Under the pieces are notes generated by a model. That model was not told the DNA's origin. It was given only the letters and a program-made list of their open reading frames with translations, and did not search any database. Positions 23,754-33,989 of a stretch of DNA of 64,000 bases are shown piece after piece. The stretch is taken from assembly GCF_004135405.1 (NCBI RefSeq), contig NZ_CP035491.1, positions 3,162,001 to 3,226,000 of the forward strand, read 5' to 3'. Each line of letters starts with the position of its first letter. The stretch's first letter is position 1. Source of the DNA: Agromyces protaetiae. Lineage in GTDB: Bacteria > Actinomycetota > Actinomycetes > Actinomycetales > Microbacteriaceae. The translations under genes were made by a program, and so were the position numbers.

Positions 23754-26573
23754 TTACGCGCGAGGCTTCTCGCGCATCTCGATCGTCTCGATCTCGTCGC
23801 CGATCTGGATGTCGTTGTACTTGCCGAGGCCGATGCCCGCCTCGAAGTCCGTGCGGACCTCGGTGACGTCGTCCTTGAACCGACGGAGCGACTCGATGGC
23901 GAGGTTGTCGCCGACCACGACGCCGTCGCGGATGACCCGCGCCTTGGCGTTTCGCGTGATCGTGCCCGAGCGCACGATGACACCCGCGATGTTGCCGAAC
24001 TTCGAGGAGCGGAACACCTCGCGGATCTCGGCGACACCCGACTGGACCTCTTCGTACTCGGGCTTGAGCATGCCCTTGAGCGAGTTCTCGATGTCGTCGA
24101 TCGCGTTATAGATGACCGAGTAGAACCGCACGTCGACACCCTCGCGGGCGGCGCGCTCGCGCGCCTTGACGTCGGGGCGCACGTTGAACCCGATGACGAT
24201 CGCGTTGTCGATCGTCGCGAGGTCGATGTCGCTCTCGGTGATCGCACCGACACCGCGGTGGAGGATGCGCAGCTGCACCGAGTCGTCGACCTCGATCTTG
24301 AGGAGCGACTCTTCGAGTGCCTCGACGGCACCCGACACGTCGCCCTTGATGATGAGGTTGAGCGACTCGACCTTGCCCTCTTCGAGCGCACGGGTGAAGT
24401 CCTCGAGCGAGATGCGCTTGCGGGCCTTGGCCAGCAGGGCGTTGCGCTCGGCGGCTTCGCGCTTCTCGGCGATCTGACGCGCGGTGCGGTCTTCTTCGGT
24501 GACGAGGAAGGTGTCGCCGGCGCGCGGAACGCTCGAGAGACCCTGCACCTGGACGGGACGCGACGGGGTCGCGGCCTCGACGGGGGCGCCGTTCTCGTCG
24601 GCCATCGCACGCACGCGGCCGTAGGCCGTTCCCGCGACGATCGCGTCGCCGACGCGCAGCGTGCCCGACTGGATGAGCACGGTCGCGACGGCGCCGCGGC
24701 CCTTGTCGAGCTTCGCCTCGATCGCGACACCGCGCGCGTCCTTGTTGGGGTTCGCACGGAGGTCGAGACCGGCGTCGGCCGTGAGCAGCACGGCGTCGAG
24801 GAGCGCGTCGATGCCGATGCCCTCGCGAGCCGACACGTCGACGAAGATGACGTCGCCGCCGTACTCCTCGGCGACGAGGCCGAACTCGGTGAGCTGCTGG
24901 CGCACCTTGGCGGGGTTGGCGTCGGGCTTGTCGATCTTGTTGACCGCCACCACGATCGGCACGTCGGCCGACTGGGCGTGGTTCAACGCCTCGATCGTCT
25001 GCGGCATGATGCCGTCGTCGGCCGCGACCACGAGGATCGCGATGTCGGTCACCTGCGCACCACGGGCACGCATGGCGGTGAACGCCTCGTGACCCGGGGT
25101 GTCGATGAAGGTGATCGCGCGCTCGATGCCCTCGTGCTCGGTGTGCACCTGGTACGCACCGATGTGCTGCGTGATGCCGCCGGCTTCGCCCGCGACGACG
25201 TTCGCGTTGCGGATGGCGTCGAGGAGTCGCGTCTTACCGTGGTCGACGTGACCCATGACGGTCACGACCGGCGGACGCTGCTCGAGGTCTTCGTCGGTCT
25301 CGTCCTCGAGCTCCTGGTCGAGGTCGATGTCGAAGCCCTCGAGGAGCTCCTTGTCTTCGTCTTCAGGAGACACGATCTGGATCTTGTAGCCGAGCTCGGC
25401 GCCGAGCACCTCGAAGGTGGCCTCGTCGAGAGACTCGGTCGCCGTCGCCATCTCACCGAGGTGGAAGAGCACGGTGACGAGCGAACCGGGGTTCGCGTCG
25501 ATCTTGTCGGCGAAGTCGGAGATGGACGCGCCACGGCGCATCCGGATGACGGTGTTGCCGTCGCCGCGGGGAACGCTCACGCCGCCGAGCGACGGGGCCT
25601 CCCGCATCTCGAATTCTGCCCGCTTCGTCCGCTTCGACTTGCGCGACTTGGACTTGCCGCCGCCACGACCGAACGCGCCGGCCGTGCCGCCGCCGGGGCC
25701 GCGACCGCGACCGCCGCCGCCGCCCGCGGGACGCGGGGCGCCGAAGCCGCCGGGGCCGCCGCCGGGCGCGCCGCCCGGACGAGGCGCGCCGAAGCCGCCG
25801 GGGCGACCAGCGCCTCCACCGGCGCCGCCGGGACGCTGGAAGCCGCCGCCGCCACCCGGGCGGGGGCCGCCCGGACGAGGCGCGCCGGGACGCGGAGCAC
25901 CAGGACGCGGAGCACCGGGGCGCGGAGCCTGCGGCCGCGGGATGTTGCCCGGGGAGGGCCGCTGGCCCATGCCCTGCGAGCTCGAGAACGGGTTGTTGCC
26001 CGGGCGCGGCTGAGCGGGGCGCGAGCCCATGCCCTGCGAGCTCGAGAACGGGTTGTTGCCGGGGCGCGGGGCTGCGCCGCCGGGCTTCGGGCCGGCCGCG
26101 GGGCGCGGAGCGCCGGGCTTGGGTGCGCCCGAGGCGGGCTTCGCGACATCCGACGCCGCAGCCTCGGCCGCGGACTCGGCCGGAGCGGCCTTCTCAGCGG
26201 CGGCCTTCTCAGCGGCCGCCTTCTCGGCGAGCGCCTGGCGCTCGGCCACCGTCAGCGGTGCCGCGGGGACGGGCGCTGCAGGGGCGTCGGTCGCAGTCGG
26301 CGCGCTCGGCGCGGGCGTCGGGGCGGGGGCCTGCGCCTTGGGGCCGGGCTTGGGCGCGCCGGGGCGCGCAGCGGCGGCGGGCTTGGGAGCCTCCGCAGCC
26401 TTGGGGGTGCCCGCAGCCTCGAGCGCGGCCTTCAGCCGGCGGGCGACGGGGGGTTCGATCGAGGACGACGGGCCCTTGACGTATTCGCCCATCTCTTTGA
26501 GCTTCTCGAGTGCGACCTTGCTGTCGACTCCGAGCTCGGATGCGATCTCGTGTACGCGTGGTTTGGCAGCCAC
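23754..26573 (-). CDS. infB: Translation initiation factor IF-2
   Basis: IF-2 is the GTPase that brings fMet-tRNA to the 30S subunit. The protein of about 939 aa starts [20 protein letters not shown], the usual IF-2N start, with GGAGAGAA before the GTG. A long Ala/Pro/Gly/Arg-rich linker follows, containing two near-identical copies of [15 protein letters not shown]. The G domain has [22 protein letters not shown] and NKIDKP, and the C-terminal domains are complete to REKPRA. It lies downstream of ylxR and nusA in the classic order. Confidence 0.96.
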   Translation of the reverse strand: MAAKPRVHEIASELGVDSKVALEKLKEMGEYVKGPSSSIEPPVARRLKAALEAAGTPKAAEAPKPAAAARPGAPKPGPKAQAPAPTPAPSAPTATDAPAAPVPAAPLTVAERQALAEKAAAEKAAAEKAAPAESAAEAAASDVAKPASGAPKPGAPRPAAGPKPGGAAPRPGNNPFSSSQGMGSRPAQPRPGNNPFSSSQGMGQRPSPGNIPRPQAPRPGAPRPGAPRPGAPRPGGPRPGGGGGFQRPGGAGGGAGRPGGFGAPRPGGAPGGGPGGFGAPRPAGGGGGRGRGPGGGTAGAFGRGGGKSKSRKSKRTKRAEFEMREAPSLGGVSVPRGDGNTVIRMRRGASISDFADKIDANPGSLVTVLFHLGEMATATESLDEATFEVLGAELGYKIQIVSPEDEDKELLEGFDIDLDQELEDETDEDLEQRPPVVTVMGHVDHGKTRLLDAIRNANVVAGEAGGITQHIGAYQVHTEHEGIERAITFIDTPGHEAFTAMRARGAQVTDIAILVVAADDGIMPQTIEALNHAQSADVPIVVAVNKIDKPDANPAKVRQQLTEFGLVAEEYGGDVIFVDVSAREGIGIDALLDAVLLTADAGLDLRANPNKDARGVAIEAKLDKGRGAVATVLIQSGTLRVGDAIVAGTAYGRVRAMADENGAPVEAATPSRPVQVQGLSSVPRAGDTFLVTEEDRTARQIAEKREAAERNALLAKARKRISLEDFTRALEEGKVESLNLIIKGDVSGAVEALEESLLKIEVDDSVQLRILHRGVGAITESDIDLATIDNAIVIGFNVRPDVKARERAAREGVDVRFYSVIYNAIDDIENSLKGMLKPEYEEVQSGVAEIREVFRSSKFGNIAGVIVRSGTITRNAKARVIRDGVVVGDNLAIESLRRFKDDVTEVRTDFEAGIGLGKYNDIQIGDEIETIEMREKPRA

Positions 26574-26654
26574 TTCTCTCCTGTTCCGGGTCTGCACCCG
26601 GACAGGGCAGACCGATTTAACGGACGGGTCTCATTTCGAGCCGCTCATTAGTTG

Positions 26655-26918
26655 TCACTCATGAGGAATCACTGTGCCGTTCAGCCTGTTCTCTACTTCG
26701 CTCGGGTCTACCGGCCCCACCGCTTTGAGCGCTCGCGCGAATGCGCGGCGTCGGTCGGCGAGGTGGAAGCACTCGAGCGTCGGATGCAGCCACGCGCCTC
26801 TGCCGGGAAGCACGGCCGACACATCGGTGACGACCTGGGAATCTCGGAGGACGACCCTCATGAGCGAGGATCGCGGAGCGCGCGCACGGCAACCGATGCA
26901 CGTTCTGACGGGGTCCAT
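26655..26918 (-). CDS. rnpM: YlxR/RnpM RNA-binding protein
   Basis: This small DUF448 protein is known from Bacillus to bind RNase P RNA and modulate its activity. The core motif DPVRTCIGCRARAPRSSLMR and GRGAWLHPTLECFHLADRRR are both present. I chose the ATG at 26918, giving 87 residues, because AGAGGTGTA precedes it. A start at 26933 would add five residues. It lies between nusA and infB, its usual place. Confidence 0.88.
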   Translation of the reverse strand: MDPVRTCIGCRARAPRSSLMRVVLRDSQVVTDVSAVLPGRGAWLHPTLECFHLADRRRAFARALKAVGPVDPSEVENRLNGTVIPHE

Positions 26919-26982
26919 GTTACACCTCTGCACCGGCCCGCCCGCTGAACGCCCCGATCGGGCGCAGCGGGCGGCCGCGCGC

Positions 26983-27972
26983 TCAACCTGCCGTGTCGGG
27001 CTGGATGTCGATCTTCGCGCCCGTGAGCTTCGCAGCGAGGCGGGCGTTCTGGCCCTCCTTGCCGATCGCGAGCGACAGCTGGTAGTCGGGGACGAGCGCG
27101 CGCACGGCGCGGAGCGACTCGTCGACGACGTAGGCCTTCGTGACCTTCGCGGGCGAGAGCGCCGAGGCGACGAACGTCGAGAGGTCTTCGTTCCAGTCGA
27201 CGATGTCGATCTTCTCGTTGCCGAGTTCGGCGGTGACGGCGCGCACGCGCTGGCCGAGTTCGCCGATGCACGCGCCCTTGGCGTTGACGCCCGGCTGGTT
27301 CGCTCGGACCGCGATCTTCGTGCGGTGGCCGGCCTCGCGAGCGAGCGAGACGATCTCGACGACGCCCGACGCGATCTCGGGCACCTCGAGCGCGAAGAGC
27401 TTGCGGACGAGTGCGGGGTGGGTGCGCGAGACCGTGATCTGCGGCCCCTTCGCGCCCTTCGCGACGCTCGTCACATAGACGCGGATGCGCTGACCGTGAG
27501 GGTACTCCTCGCCGGGCACCTGCTCTTCCGGCGGCAGGATCGCCTCGACCGAACCGAGGTCGATGTGGATCATCCGCGGGTTGGGGCCCTGCTGGATGAC
27601 GCCCGCGACGATGTCGCCCTCGCGTCCGCGGAACTCGCCGAGGACGGCGTCGTCGGCGAGGTCGCGCAGGCGCTGGTTGATGACCTGCTTCGCCGCGAAG
27701 GCCGCGATGCGGCCGAAGTCGCTCGGGCTGTCTTCGGCTTCGCCGATGACGTTGCCCTCATCGTCGTACTCGGAGATGTACACCGAGACGTGACCGGTCT
27801 TGCGATCGAGTTCGGCGCGCGCGCCGCTCGGGTTCGCGTGGCCGTGCTGGCCGGGGTTGGTGTGCTTGAGATAGGCCATCAAGATGGCCTGTTCGATGAT
27901 CTGCACCAATTCGTCGAACGGAATCTCCTTCTCGCGCTCCATCATGCGAAGCACACTGAGGTCGATATCCAT
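26983..27972 (-). CDS. nusA: Transcription termination/antitermination factor NusA
   Basis: NusA binds RNA polymerase and controls pausing and termination. The N-terminal polymerase-binding domain starts MDIDLSVLRMMEREKEIPFD. The S1 domain (GDIVAGVIQQGPNPRMIHID) and two KH domains follow (GACIGELGQRVRAVTAEL and LAIGKEGQNARLAAKLTG). The length of 329 aa is standard for actinobacteria, which lack the acidic C-terminal repeats. The gene rimP, which often precedes nusA, is not here. A LOG-family gene is upstream instead. Confidence 0.96.
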   Translation of the reverse strand: MDIDLSVLRMMEREKEIPFDELVQIIEQAILMAYLKHTNPGQHGHANPSGARAELDRKTGHVSVYISEYDDEGNVIGEAEDSPSDFGRIAAFAAKQVINQRLRDLADDAVLGEFRGREGDIVAGVIQQGPNPRMIHIDLGSVEAILPPEEQVPGEEYPHGQRIRVYVTSVAKGAKGPQITVSRTHPALVRKLFALEVPEIASGVVEIVSLAREAGHRTKIAVRANQPGVNAKGACIGELGQRVRAVTAELGNEKIDIVDWNEDLSTFVASALSPAKVTKAYVVDESLRAVRALVPDYQLSLAIGKEGQNARLAAKLTGAKIDIQPDTAG

Positions 27973-28134
27973 GGCCGCCGGCCTCCTCTATTCAGCTCTC
28001 AGTCCGCATCCCCTCGTTGCGGACCTCACTACGTTACCGGATGACGGCTGGGAAGGCGCCACCAGCGGTCGCCGGAGCGGCGGCCGCCGCGAGGCATCCG
28101 GATGTCTCGGTGCGCCCGACGCGCAGGCGAGCCG

Positions 28135-29187
28135 TCAGCGCGCCTCGACGGGCCCTGCGGGCGCGCTCGCAAGCTCGTTGATCGCGCGGATGAGGTGGAA
28201 GAGCGAGCCGACCTCGTGCTGGTCGTAGCGCATGACGAGCCTCGGCAGCTCGACCCGGTCGTCGTCTTCGCGTTCGACCTTGAGCGGCCCGCGCCGCTTG
28301 ATCGCGCCCGACAGGAGCAGATCGCCGAAACGCTCGTTGAGCGAGGCGACTTCGCCGTCGGTCGGCTCGGCGCGCAGCCGCAGCACGAGCCGGTCGCCGA
28401 CCCACCGCAGCGAGTCGTAGTTGCGCCAGAAGTCGGTGATCTCGTGCGCCGCGGCCTCGACGGAGTCGGTGATGAGCACGCGGTCGAGGTCGTCGGGCGA
28501 CACGACGCCCGAGGCCACGAGCTGCTCGTCGACGAAGCGCTTGAGGCCCGTCCAGAACGTGCCGCCCGGCTCGTCGAGGAGCACGATCGGCACGGGCTCG
28601 GCCTTGCCGGTCTGCTGCAGCGTGAGGAGCTCGAACATCTCGTCGAGCGTGCCGAAGCCCCCGGGGACGCACACGAACCCGCGCGACTCCTTCACGAGCA
28701 TGAGCTTGCGCGTGAAGAAGTACTTCATCGACACGACGTTCGCCGACTGGGCGATGACCGAGTTCGCCTTCTCCTCGAACGGCAGCCGGATCGCGACGCC
28801 GAGCGACCGGTCTGCCCCGGCGCCCTCGGCCGCGGCCTGCATGATGCCGGGACCGGCGCCCGTGACGACCATCCAGCCGCGCTCGGCGAGCGCCGCGGCG
28901 ACCTCGGACGCCGCGCGGTAGGGCGCGTCGTCGGGCTTCGTGCGCGCCGACCCGAACACGGTGACCTTGGGCACGTCGCGGTAGGGCGCGAACAGCCGGA
29001 ACGCCGAACGCATCTCGGAGAGCGCCGCGGCGGCGATCTTGAGATCGAGCCGTTCGGTGCCGTCTTCGCCGAGGCCGACACCCGTCGCGAGGATGCGCGC
29101 GACGAGTTCGACATTGTCGGTGATGCCGGCATCGACGATGATCGCCCTGAGGTCGGCTGCGACATCCGTGAGCTCGCCGCCCGTCAT
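28135..29187 (-). CDS. LOG-family protein (TIGR00730-like)
   Basis: The 350-residue protein has the LOG (lonely guy) core: VTVFGSARTKPDDAPY, VVTGAGPGIMQAAAEGA and the signature VCVPGGFGTLDEMFELLTL. LOG enzymes release cytokinin-type bases from nucleotide phosphates, and many bacterial members are nucleotide 5'-monophosphate nucleosidases. It carries extra N- and C-terminal regions compared with the short 190-aa type. The ATG at 29187 lies 4 nt after the proS stop, so it is probably co-transcribed with proS. Confidence 0.85.
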   Translation of the reverse strand: MTGGELTDVAADLRAIIVDAGITDNVELVARILATGVGLGEDGTERLDLKIAAAALSEMRSAFRLFAPYRDVPKVTVFGSARTKPDDAPYRAASEVAAALAERGWMVVTGAGPGIMQAAAEGAGADRSLGVAIRLPFEEKANSVIAQSANVVSMKYFFTRKLMLVKESRGFVCVPGGFGTLDEMFELLTLQQTGKAEPVPIVLLDEPGGTFWTGLKRFVDEQLVASGVVSPDDLDRVLITDSVEAAAHEITDFWRNYDSLRWVGDRLVLRLRAEPTDGEVASLNERFGDLLLSGAIKRRGPLKVEREDDDRVELPRLVMRYDQHEVGSLFHLIRAINELASAPAGPVEAR

Positions 29188-29191
29188 GGCG

Positions 29192-30958
29192 TCAACCCCG
29201 CAGCGCCTCGACGACGCCGTCGATCGGCACCGTCGCACGGTCGCCCGAGCGGCGATCCCACACCTCGACGACGCCCTCGGCGACACCGCGCCCCGCGATG
29301 ACGATCTTCGGGATGCCGACGAGCTCGGCGTCGGCGAACTTGACGCCCGGCGAGAGCTTCGGGCGGTCGTCGTAGAGGACGTCGAATCCGGATGTCTCGA
29401 GGTCGCCCACGATCGTCTCGGCGGCGTCGAACGCCGCGGCGTCCTTGCCCATCGCGAGCACCTCGACGTCGAACGGCGCGACCTGCGGCGGCCAGATGAG
29501 GCCCTTGTCGTCGTTGTTGAGCTCGGCGATGATCGCGAGGATGCGCGTGACGCCGATGCCGTAGGAGCCCATCGTGACGGTCACGAGCTTGCCGTTCTCG
29601 TCGAGCACCTTGAGCCCGAGCACCTCGGCGTACTTGCGGCCGAGCTGGAAGACGTGGCCGATCTCCATGCCGCGCGCGAGCTCGACAGGACCGGAACCGT
29701 CGGGCGCGGGGTCGCCCTCGCGCACGTTCGCGGCCTCGACGGTGCCGTCGGCCGTGAAGTCGCGGCCTGCGACGAGCCCGAAGACGTGCTGTTCATCGAG
29801 GTTCGCACCCGTGATCCACTCGGTGCCGGAGACGACGCGCGGGTCGAGGAAGTAGCGGATGCCCGTCGACGACTCGCTGCCGAGCACGGCGCCATCGGCC
29901 GACCACGGCCCGATGTAGCCCTTCACGAGCCCGGGGTGGTTCTTGAAGTCGTCGTCGGTCGCAGCCTCGACTGCGGCGGGCGCGAACGCGACCTCGACGC
30001 GCTTGTCGTCGATCTCACGGTCGCCGGGGATGCCGACGACGACGACCTCGCGCGTGCCGTCGAGGTGCGTGAGGGCGAGCACGACGTTCTTGAGCGTGTC
30101 GGCCGCCGTCCACGCGCGGCCGTCGGGCCGCGGGTACTCGGCATTCGCGAGGTCGACGAGGGTCGCGATCGTGGGCGTGTTCGGCGAGGGCAGCACCTTC
30201 GGCTCGGGGAGCCCGTCGAACGGGATCGGCTCGGGTGCGATCGTCGTGAACGCCTCGACGTTCGCGGCGTAGCCGCCGGCCGAACGCACGAAGGTGTCTT
30301 CGCCGACAGGGGTCGGGTGCAGGAACTCCTCGGACTTGGAGCCGCCCATGGCGCCCGCGTCGGCCTTCACGATCACGTACTCGAGCCCCAGGCGGGTGAA
30401 GATGCGCTCGTACGCGTCGCGCTGCGCCTGGTAGCTCGCGTCGAGCCCGGCGTCGGTGTAGTCGAACGAGTACGCGTCTTTCATCGTGAACTCGCGCCCG
30501 CGCAGGAGGCCCGCGCGCGGACGCGCCTCGTCGCGGTACTTGTCTTGGATCTGGTAGATCGCGAGGGGCAGGTCTTTGTACGACGAGTACAGGTCTTTCA
30601 CGAGGAGCGTGAAGACCTCTTCGTGCGTCGGCGCGAGAAGGTAGTCGCCGCCCTTGCGGTCCTGCAGGCGGAAGAGCCCGTCGCCGTACTCGGTCCACCG
30701 GTTCGTCGCCTCGTAGGGCTCGCGCGGCAGCAGCGCCGGGAAGTGCACCTCGTGCGCGCCCGCGGCCGTCATCTCTTCGCGGATGACGCGCTCGATCTTC
30801 TCCTTGACGCGGAGCCCGATCGGCAGCCACGCGAAGATGCCGGGCGCCTGGCGGCGGATGTAGCCCGCGCGGACGAGCAGCTTGTGGCTCGCGACCTCGG
30901 CGTCGGCCGGGTCTTCGCGGAGCGTGCGGAGGAAGTAGTTCGAGAGGCGTGTGGGCAC
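29192..30958 (-). CDS. proS: Prolyl-tRNA synthetase
   Basis: ProS charges tRNA-Pro. The 588-residue class II synthetase has [20 protein letters not shown], the motif 2 region EHEV-like [20 protein letters not shown], an editing-type insertion domain in the middle (about residues 220-400), and motif 3 in [12 protein letters not shown]. The anticodon-binding domain ends the protein. The GTG at 30958 follows TAGAAT by 6 nt, so a leaderless mRNA is likely. It is divergent from the RNB-domain gene. Confidence 0.95.
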   Translation of the reverse strand: MPTRLSNYFLRTLREDPADAEVASHKLLVRAGYIRRQAPGIFAWLPIGLRVKEKIERVIREEMTAAGAHEVHFPALLPREPYEATNRWTEYGDGLFRLQDRKGGDYLLAPTHEEVFTLLVKDLYSSYKDLPLAIYQIQDKYRDEARPRAGLLRGREFTMKDAYSFDYTDAGLDASYQAQRDAYERIFTRLGLEYVIVKADAGAMGGSKSEEFLHPTPVGEDTFVRSAGGYAANVEAFTTIAPEPIPFDGLPEPKVLPSPNTPTIATLVDLANAEYPRPDGRAWTAADTLKNVVLALTHLDGTREVVVVGIPGDREIDDKRVEVAFAPAAVEAATDDDFKNHPGLVKGYIGPWSADGAVLGSESSTGIRYFLDPRVVSGTEWITGANLDEQHVFGLVAGRDFTADGTVEAANVREGDPAPDGSGPVELARGMEIGHVFQLGRKYAEVLGLKVLDENGKLVTVTMGSYGIGVTRILAIIAELNNDDKGLIWPPQVAPFDVEVLAMGKDAAAFDAAETIVGDLETSGFDVLYDDRPKLSPGVKFADAELVGIPKIVIAGRGVAEGVVEVWDRRSGDRATVPIDGVVEALRG

Positions 30959-30964
30959 CCGACG

Positions 30965-30970
30965 ATTCTA
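30965..30970 (-). promoter_or_regulatory. -10 box of the proS leaderless promoter
   Basis: Minus-strand TAGAAT, close to consensus, lies 6 nt before the GTG at 30958. Confidence 0.6.
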
Positions 30971-31000
30971 ACGACGGGCGGATGCCTCGGGCTGCGGCCC

Positions 31001-31006
31001 TAGGCT
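31001..31006 (+). promoter_or_regulatory. -10 box of leaderless promoter, RNB-domain gene
   Basis: TAGGCT is followed by 6 nt and the ATG at 31013. Confidence 0.5.
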
Positions 31007-31012
31007 GAGGCC

Positions 31013-32449
31013 ATGCCGGCGCGCACCCCACTCCTCGCCCGATCCGCTGCCCAGAACGAGCTCGCCGCGTCGCTCGCGGCGCTCCGCGAGGAGTTGGAGC
31101 TCCCAGGGGCGTTCGCTCCGGAGGTGCTCGCCGAGGCGGATGCATCCGTTCGTGCCTATCGCCTTCCCGATCACGACAGCCGGGACATCCCGTTCGTCAC
31201 CATCGACCCTCCCGGCACGACCGACCTCGACCAGGCCCTCCATCTCGAACGCGAGGGTCGCGGCTACCGCCTGCGGTACGCGATCGCCGACGTGTCCGGC
31301 TTCGTGCTGCCGGGCGGCGAGGTCGACGCCGAGGCGCGCCGCCGCGGGCAGACGCTCTACGCGATCGACGGTCGCGTGACGATGCACCCGCCCGCGATCG
31401 GCGAGCGGGCCGCCTCGCTCCTGCCGGGCGTCGACCGCGGCGCGTTCGTGTGGGACGTCTCGCTCGACGCCGACGGCGCCGTCACACGAGTGGATGTCTC
31501 GCGCCAGGCCGTGCGGTCGCGCGCACAGCTCAGCTACGCCGAGGTGCAGGCCGCGATCGACGCGGGACGTCTCGACGACGACGACCCGCTCACGCTCCTC
31601 TCGCGCGTCGGACCGCTCCGCATCGAGCAGGAGGCGGCGCGCGGCGGCGCGAGCCTCAACACCCCGCAGGTCGAGGTCGTGAAGGGCGACGACGGCTACG
31701 CGCTCGTCCGTCGCATGTCGCTGCCCGTCGAAGACTGGAACGCGCAGATCTCGCTCCTCACGGGCATGGCGGCCGCGTCGATCATGCTCGAGGCGAAGGT
31801 CGGCGTGCTCCGCACGATGCCCGCCGCCGCGGACGACGCGATCGCGAAGTTCCGCGCGCAGACCGTCGCGCTCGGGCTGCCCTGGGCCGAGGGCGTGCAG
31901 TACGGCGAGTACTTGCGCTCCCTCGACCGCTCCGACCCGCAGGCGATGGCCGTGCTCGAAGCCGCCGGCGGGCTCTTCCGCGGCGCCGGCTACGCGGCCA
32001 TGAACGGCACCGCCCCCGACGACCCGGTGCAGGCCGCTCTCGCGGCGCCGTACGCGCACGTCACGGCACCGCTCCGCAGGCTCGTCGATCGCTGGAACCT
32101 CGTCGTGTGCGAAGCGCTCGCGGCGGGCGACGACGTGCCCGACTGGGCGCGCTCCTCGCTCGACGAACTGCCGAAGCTCATGGGCGTCTCGGGCAACCTC
32201 GCCTCGCGGCTCAGCGGGTCGACGATCGCGCGCGTCGAAGCCGCCGTGCTCTCGGGTCGGGTCGGCGAGCGGTTCTCGGCGATCGTCACGCGCGTGCGCG
32301 ACGGCAAGGCCGAGGTGCACCTCGACGAACCGGCCGTCGAGGCGAATTGCCCGGCCGCACCGGATTGGCGCGCGGGGTCGCGCGTCGAGGTCGTGCTCAC
32401 GTCGGCCGACGTGGCGACGGGTGCCATCCGGCTCACTCCCGTCGCCTGA
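31013..32449 (+). CDS. RNB-domain exoribonuclease (RNase II/R-like, short form)
   Basis: This 478-residue protein has the RNB catalytic motif FVTIDPPGTTDLDQALHLER with its aspartates, YAIADVSGFV, and MHPPAIGERAASLLPG. It also has the conserved ITAPLRR-type segment HVTAPLRRLVDRW. It lacks the cold-shock domains of full RNase R, and only a short C-terminal region with KAEVHLDEPAVEANC remains for an S1-like fold. Hydrolytic 3'-5' RNA degradation is expected. Short RNB proteins of this size are common in actinobacteria. Confidence 0.87.
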   Translation: MPARTPLLARSAAQNELAASLAALREELELPGAFAPEVLAEADASVRAYRLPDHDSRDIPFVTIDPPGTTDLDQALHLEREGRGYRLRYAIADVSGFVLPGGEVDAEARRRGQTLYAIDGRVTMHPPAIGERAASLLPGVDRGAFVWDVSLDADGAVTRVDVSRQAVRSRAQLSYAEVQAAIDAGRLDDDDPLTLLSRVGPLRIEQEAARGGASLNTPQVEVVKGDDGYALVRRMSLPVEDWNAQISLLTGMAAASIMLEAKVGVLRTMPAAADDAIAKFRAQTVALGLPWAEGVQYGEYLRSLDRSDPQAMAVLEAAGGLFRGAGYAAMNGTAPDDPVQAALAAPYAHVTAPLRRLVDRWNLVVCEALAAGDDVPDWARSSLDELPKLMGVSGNLASRLSGSTIARVEAAVLSGRVGERFSAIVTRVRDGKAEVHLDEPAVEANCPAAPDWRAGSRVEVVLTSADVATGAIRLTPVA

Positions 32450-32458
32450 GGCGATCGG

Positions 32459-32647
32459 TCAGACGCCCTCGACGTCTTCCTCGTCGCTCAGCCCGAACTC
32501 CTCGAGCTCGACCTCGGCCGTGTCGGCCTCGGCGGCCTGCCGCCGCGCCGCCGTGTTCGCGTCGGCGTCGCCCGTGCCCTCGTCGAGGGTGCCCATGCCG
32601 TCGGGATACCCCGCCTCGTCGGGATATTCGAACCCGCTGCCGCTCAT
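32459..32647 (-). CDS. Small acidic protein of unknown function
   Basis: This 62-residue, strongly acidic protein (MSGSGFEYPDEAGYPDGMGT ... VELEEFGLSDEEDVEGV) has no cysteine and no hydrophobic segment, so it is probably disordered. GGAGGGGGAGACG before the ATG is an excellent ribosome site, which supports the gene. It is convergent with the RNB gene, with 9 nt between the stops, and lies downstream of ispG. Confidence 0.65.
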   Translation of the reverse strand: MSGSGFEYPDEAGYPDGMGTLDEGTGDADANTAARRQAAEADTAEVELEEFGLSDEEDVEGV

Positions 32648-32750
32648 CGTCTCCCCCTCCCGCAGACGCCGCGCACGAGGCATCCGCCATCGTCACGCTA
32701 CGCGCGTCGGCGGGCGACCGCGACCGGAACGAGACGGCCGGATGCCTCGG

Positions 32751-33892
32751 CTACGCCGTGACGACCGTCGGCGAGCCGACCGCGGCGTCGGGCCCCATCT
32801 CGTCGGCGAGACGGTTGGCCTCGGCGATGAGGGTCGCGACGATCTCGGACTCGGGCACGGTCTTGATGACCTCGCCCTTGACGAAGATCTGGCCCTTGCC
32901 GTTGCCCGATGCGACGCCCAGGTCGGCCTCGCGGGCCTCGCCGGGGCCGTTCACGACGCAGCCCATGACGGCGACGCGGAGCGGCACGCTCATGCCCTCG
33001 AGGCCGTCGGTGACATCGTTCGCGAGCTTGTACACGTCGACCTGCGCGCGGCCGCACGACGGGCACGAGACGATCTCGAGCTTGCGCTCGCGGAGGTTCA
33101 GCGACTGGAGGATCTGCAGGCCCACCTTGACCTCTTCGGCGGGCGGCGCCGACAGCGAGACGCGGATGGTGTCGCCGATGCCTTCGCCGAGGAGGATGCC
33201 GAACGCCGTCGCGCTCTTGATCGTGCCCTGAAAGGCGGGGCCCGCCTCGGTGACGCCGAGGTGGAGCGGCCAGTCGCCGCGCTCGGCGAGGAGCCGGTAG
33301 GCCTTCACCATGACGATGGGGTCGTTGTGCTTGACCGAGATCTTGAAGTCGTGGAAGTCGTGCTCCTCGAAGAGCGAGGCCTCCCAGACGGCCGACTCGA
33401 CGAGCGCCTCGGGCGTCGCCTTGCCGTACTTCTGCAGCAGTCGCGGGTCGAGCGAGCCCGCGTTGACGCCGATGCGCAGGCTCACGCCCGCCTCTTTCGC
33501 GCGCCTGGCGATCTCGCCGACCTGGTCGTCGAACTTGCGGATGTTGCCGGGGTTCACGCGCACCGCGGCGCACCCCGCGTCGATCGCCGCGTACACGTAG
33601 TTCGGCTGGAAGTGGATGTCGGCGATGACCGGGATCTGGCTCTTCTTGGCGATGATGGGCAGCGCCTCGGCGTCGTCGCGGCTCGGCACCGCGACGCGCA
33701 CGATGTCGCAGCCCGACGCCGTGAGCTCGGCGATCTGCTGAAGCGTCGCGTTGATGTTCGTCGTGGGCGTCGTCGTCATGGATTGCACGCTCACTGGGGC
33801 GTCGCCGCCGACGAGCACCTTGCCCACCTTGATCTGGCGCGACTTGCGTCGGGGGCCAGGACTTCGGGGATTTTCGGCATTCCGAGATTCAC
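32751..33892 (-). CDS. ispG: 4-hydroxy-3-methylbut-2-en-1-yl diphosphate synthase, 5' frameshift
   Basis: IspG makes HMBPP in the MEP isoprenoid pathway. The iron-sulfur motif [11 protein letters not shown] and the third Cys and Glu in [11 protein letters not shown] are present, as are [20 protein letters not shown] and [12 protein letters not shown]. The natural N terminus [14 protein letters not shown] is encoded from the GTG at 33892, but in another frame. One extra G in the run 33,851-33,855 would join it to [11 protein letters not shown]. The restored length is about 380 aa. dxr and the protease, its usual neighbours, are 22 kb upstream on the same strand. Confidence 0.9.
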
Positions 33893-33946
33893 AGCAGGCA
33901 CGATCCGAGTCTACTTGCGCGCGACTGGGCGAGGGCTGCGATGGGC

Positions 33947-33976
33947 GGATGCCTCGGGGTGCACCCCGAGGCATCC
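33947..33976. terminator. Perfect 30-bp palindrome at the end of the catabolic operon
   Basis: GGATGCCTCGGGGTG followed by its exact reverse complement lies 14 nt after the stop at 33990 and before ispG. It is built from two head-to-head copies of the window's abundant GGATGCCTC motif. It can form a 13-bp or longer stem and probably separates the operon from ispG. Confidence 0.7.
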
Positions 33977-33989
33977 ACTCGCCGTTTCC

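Noticed and set aside
25600-26400. Repetitive GGCGCGCC-like stretch as a mobile or repeat element
   Set aside because: It encodes the Pro/Gly/Arg-rich linker of IF-2, which is repetitive in all relatives.
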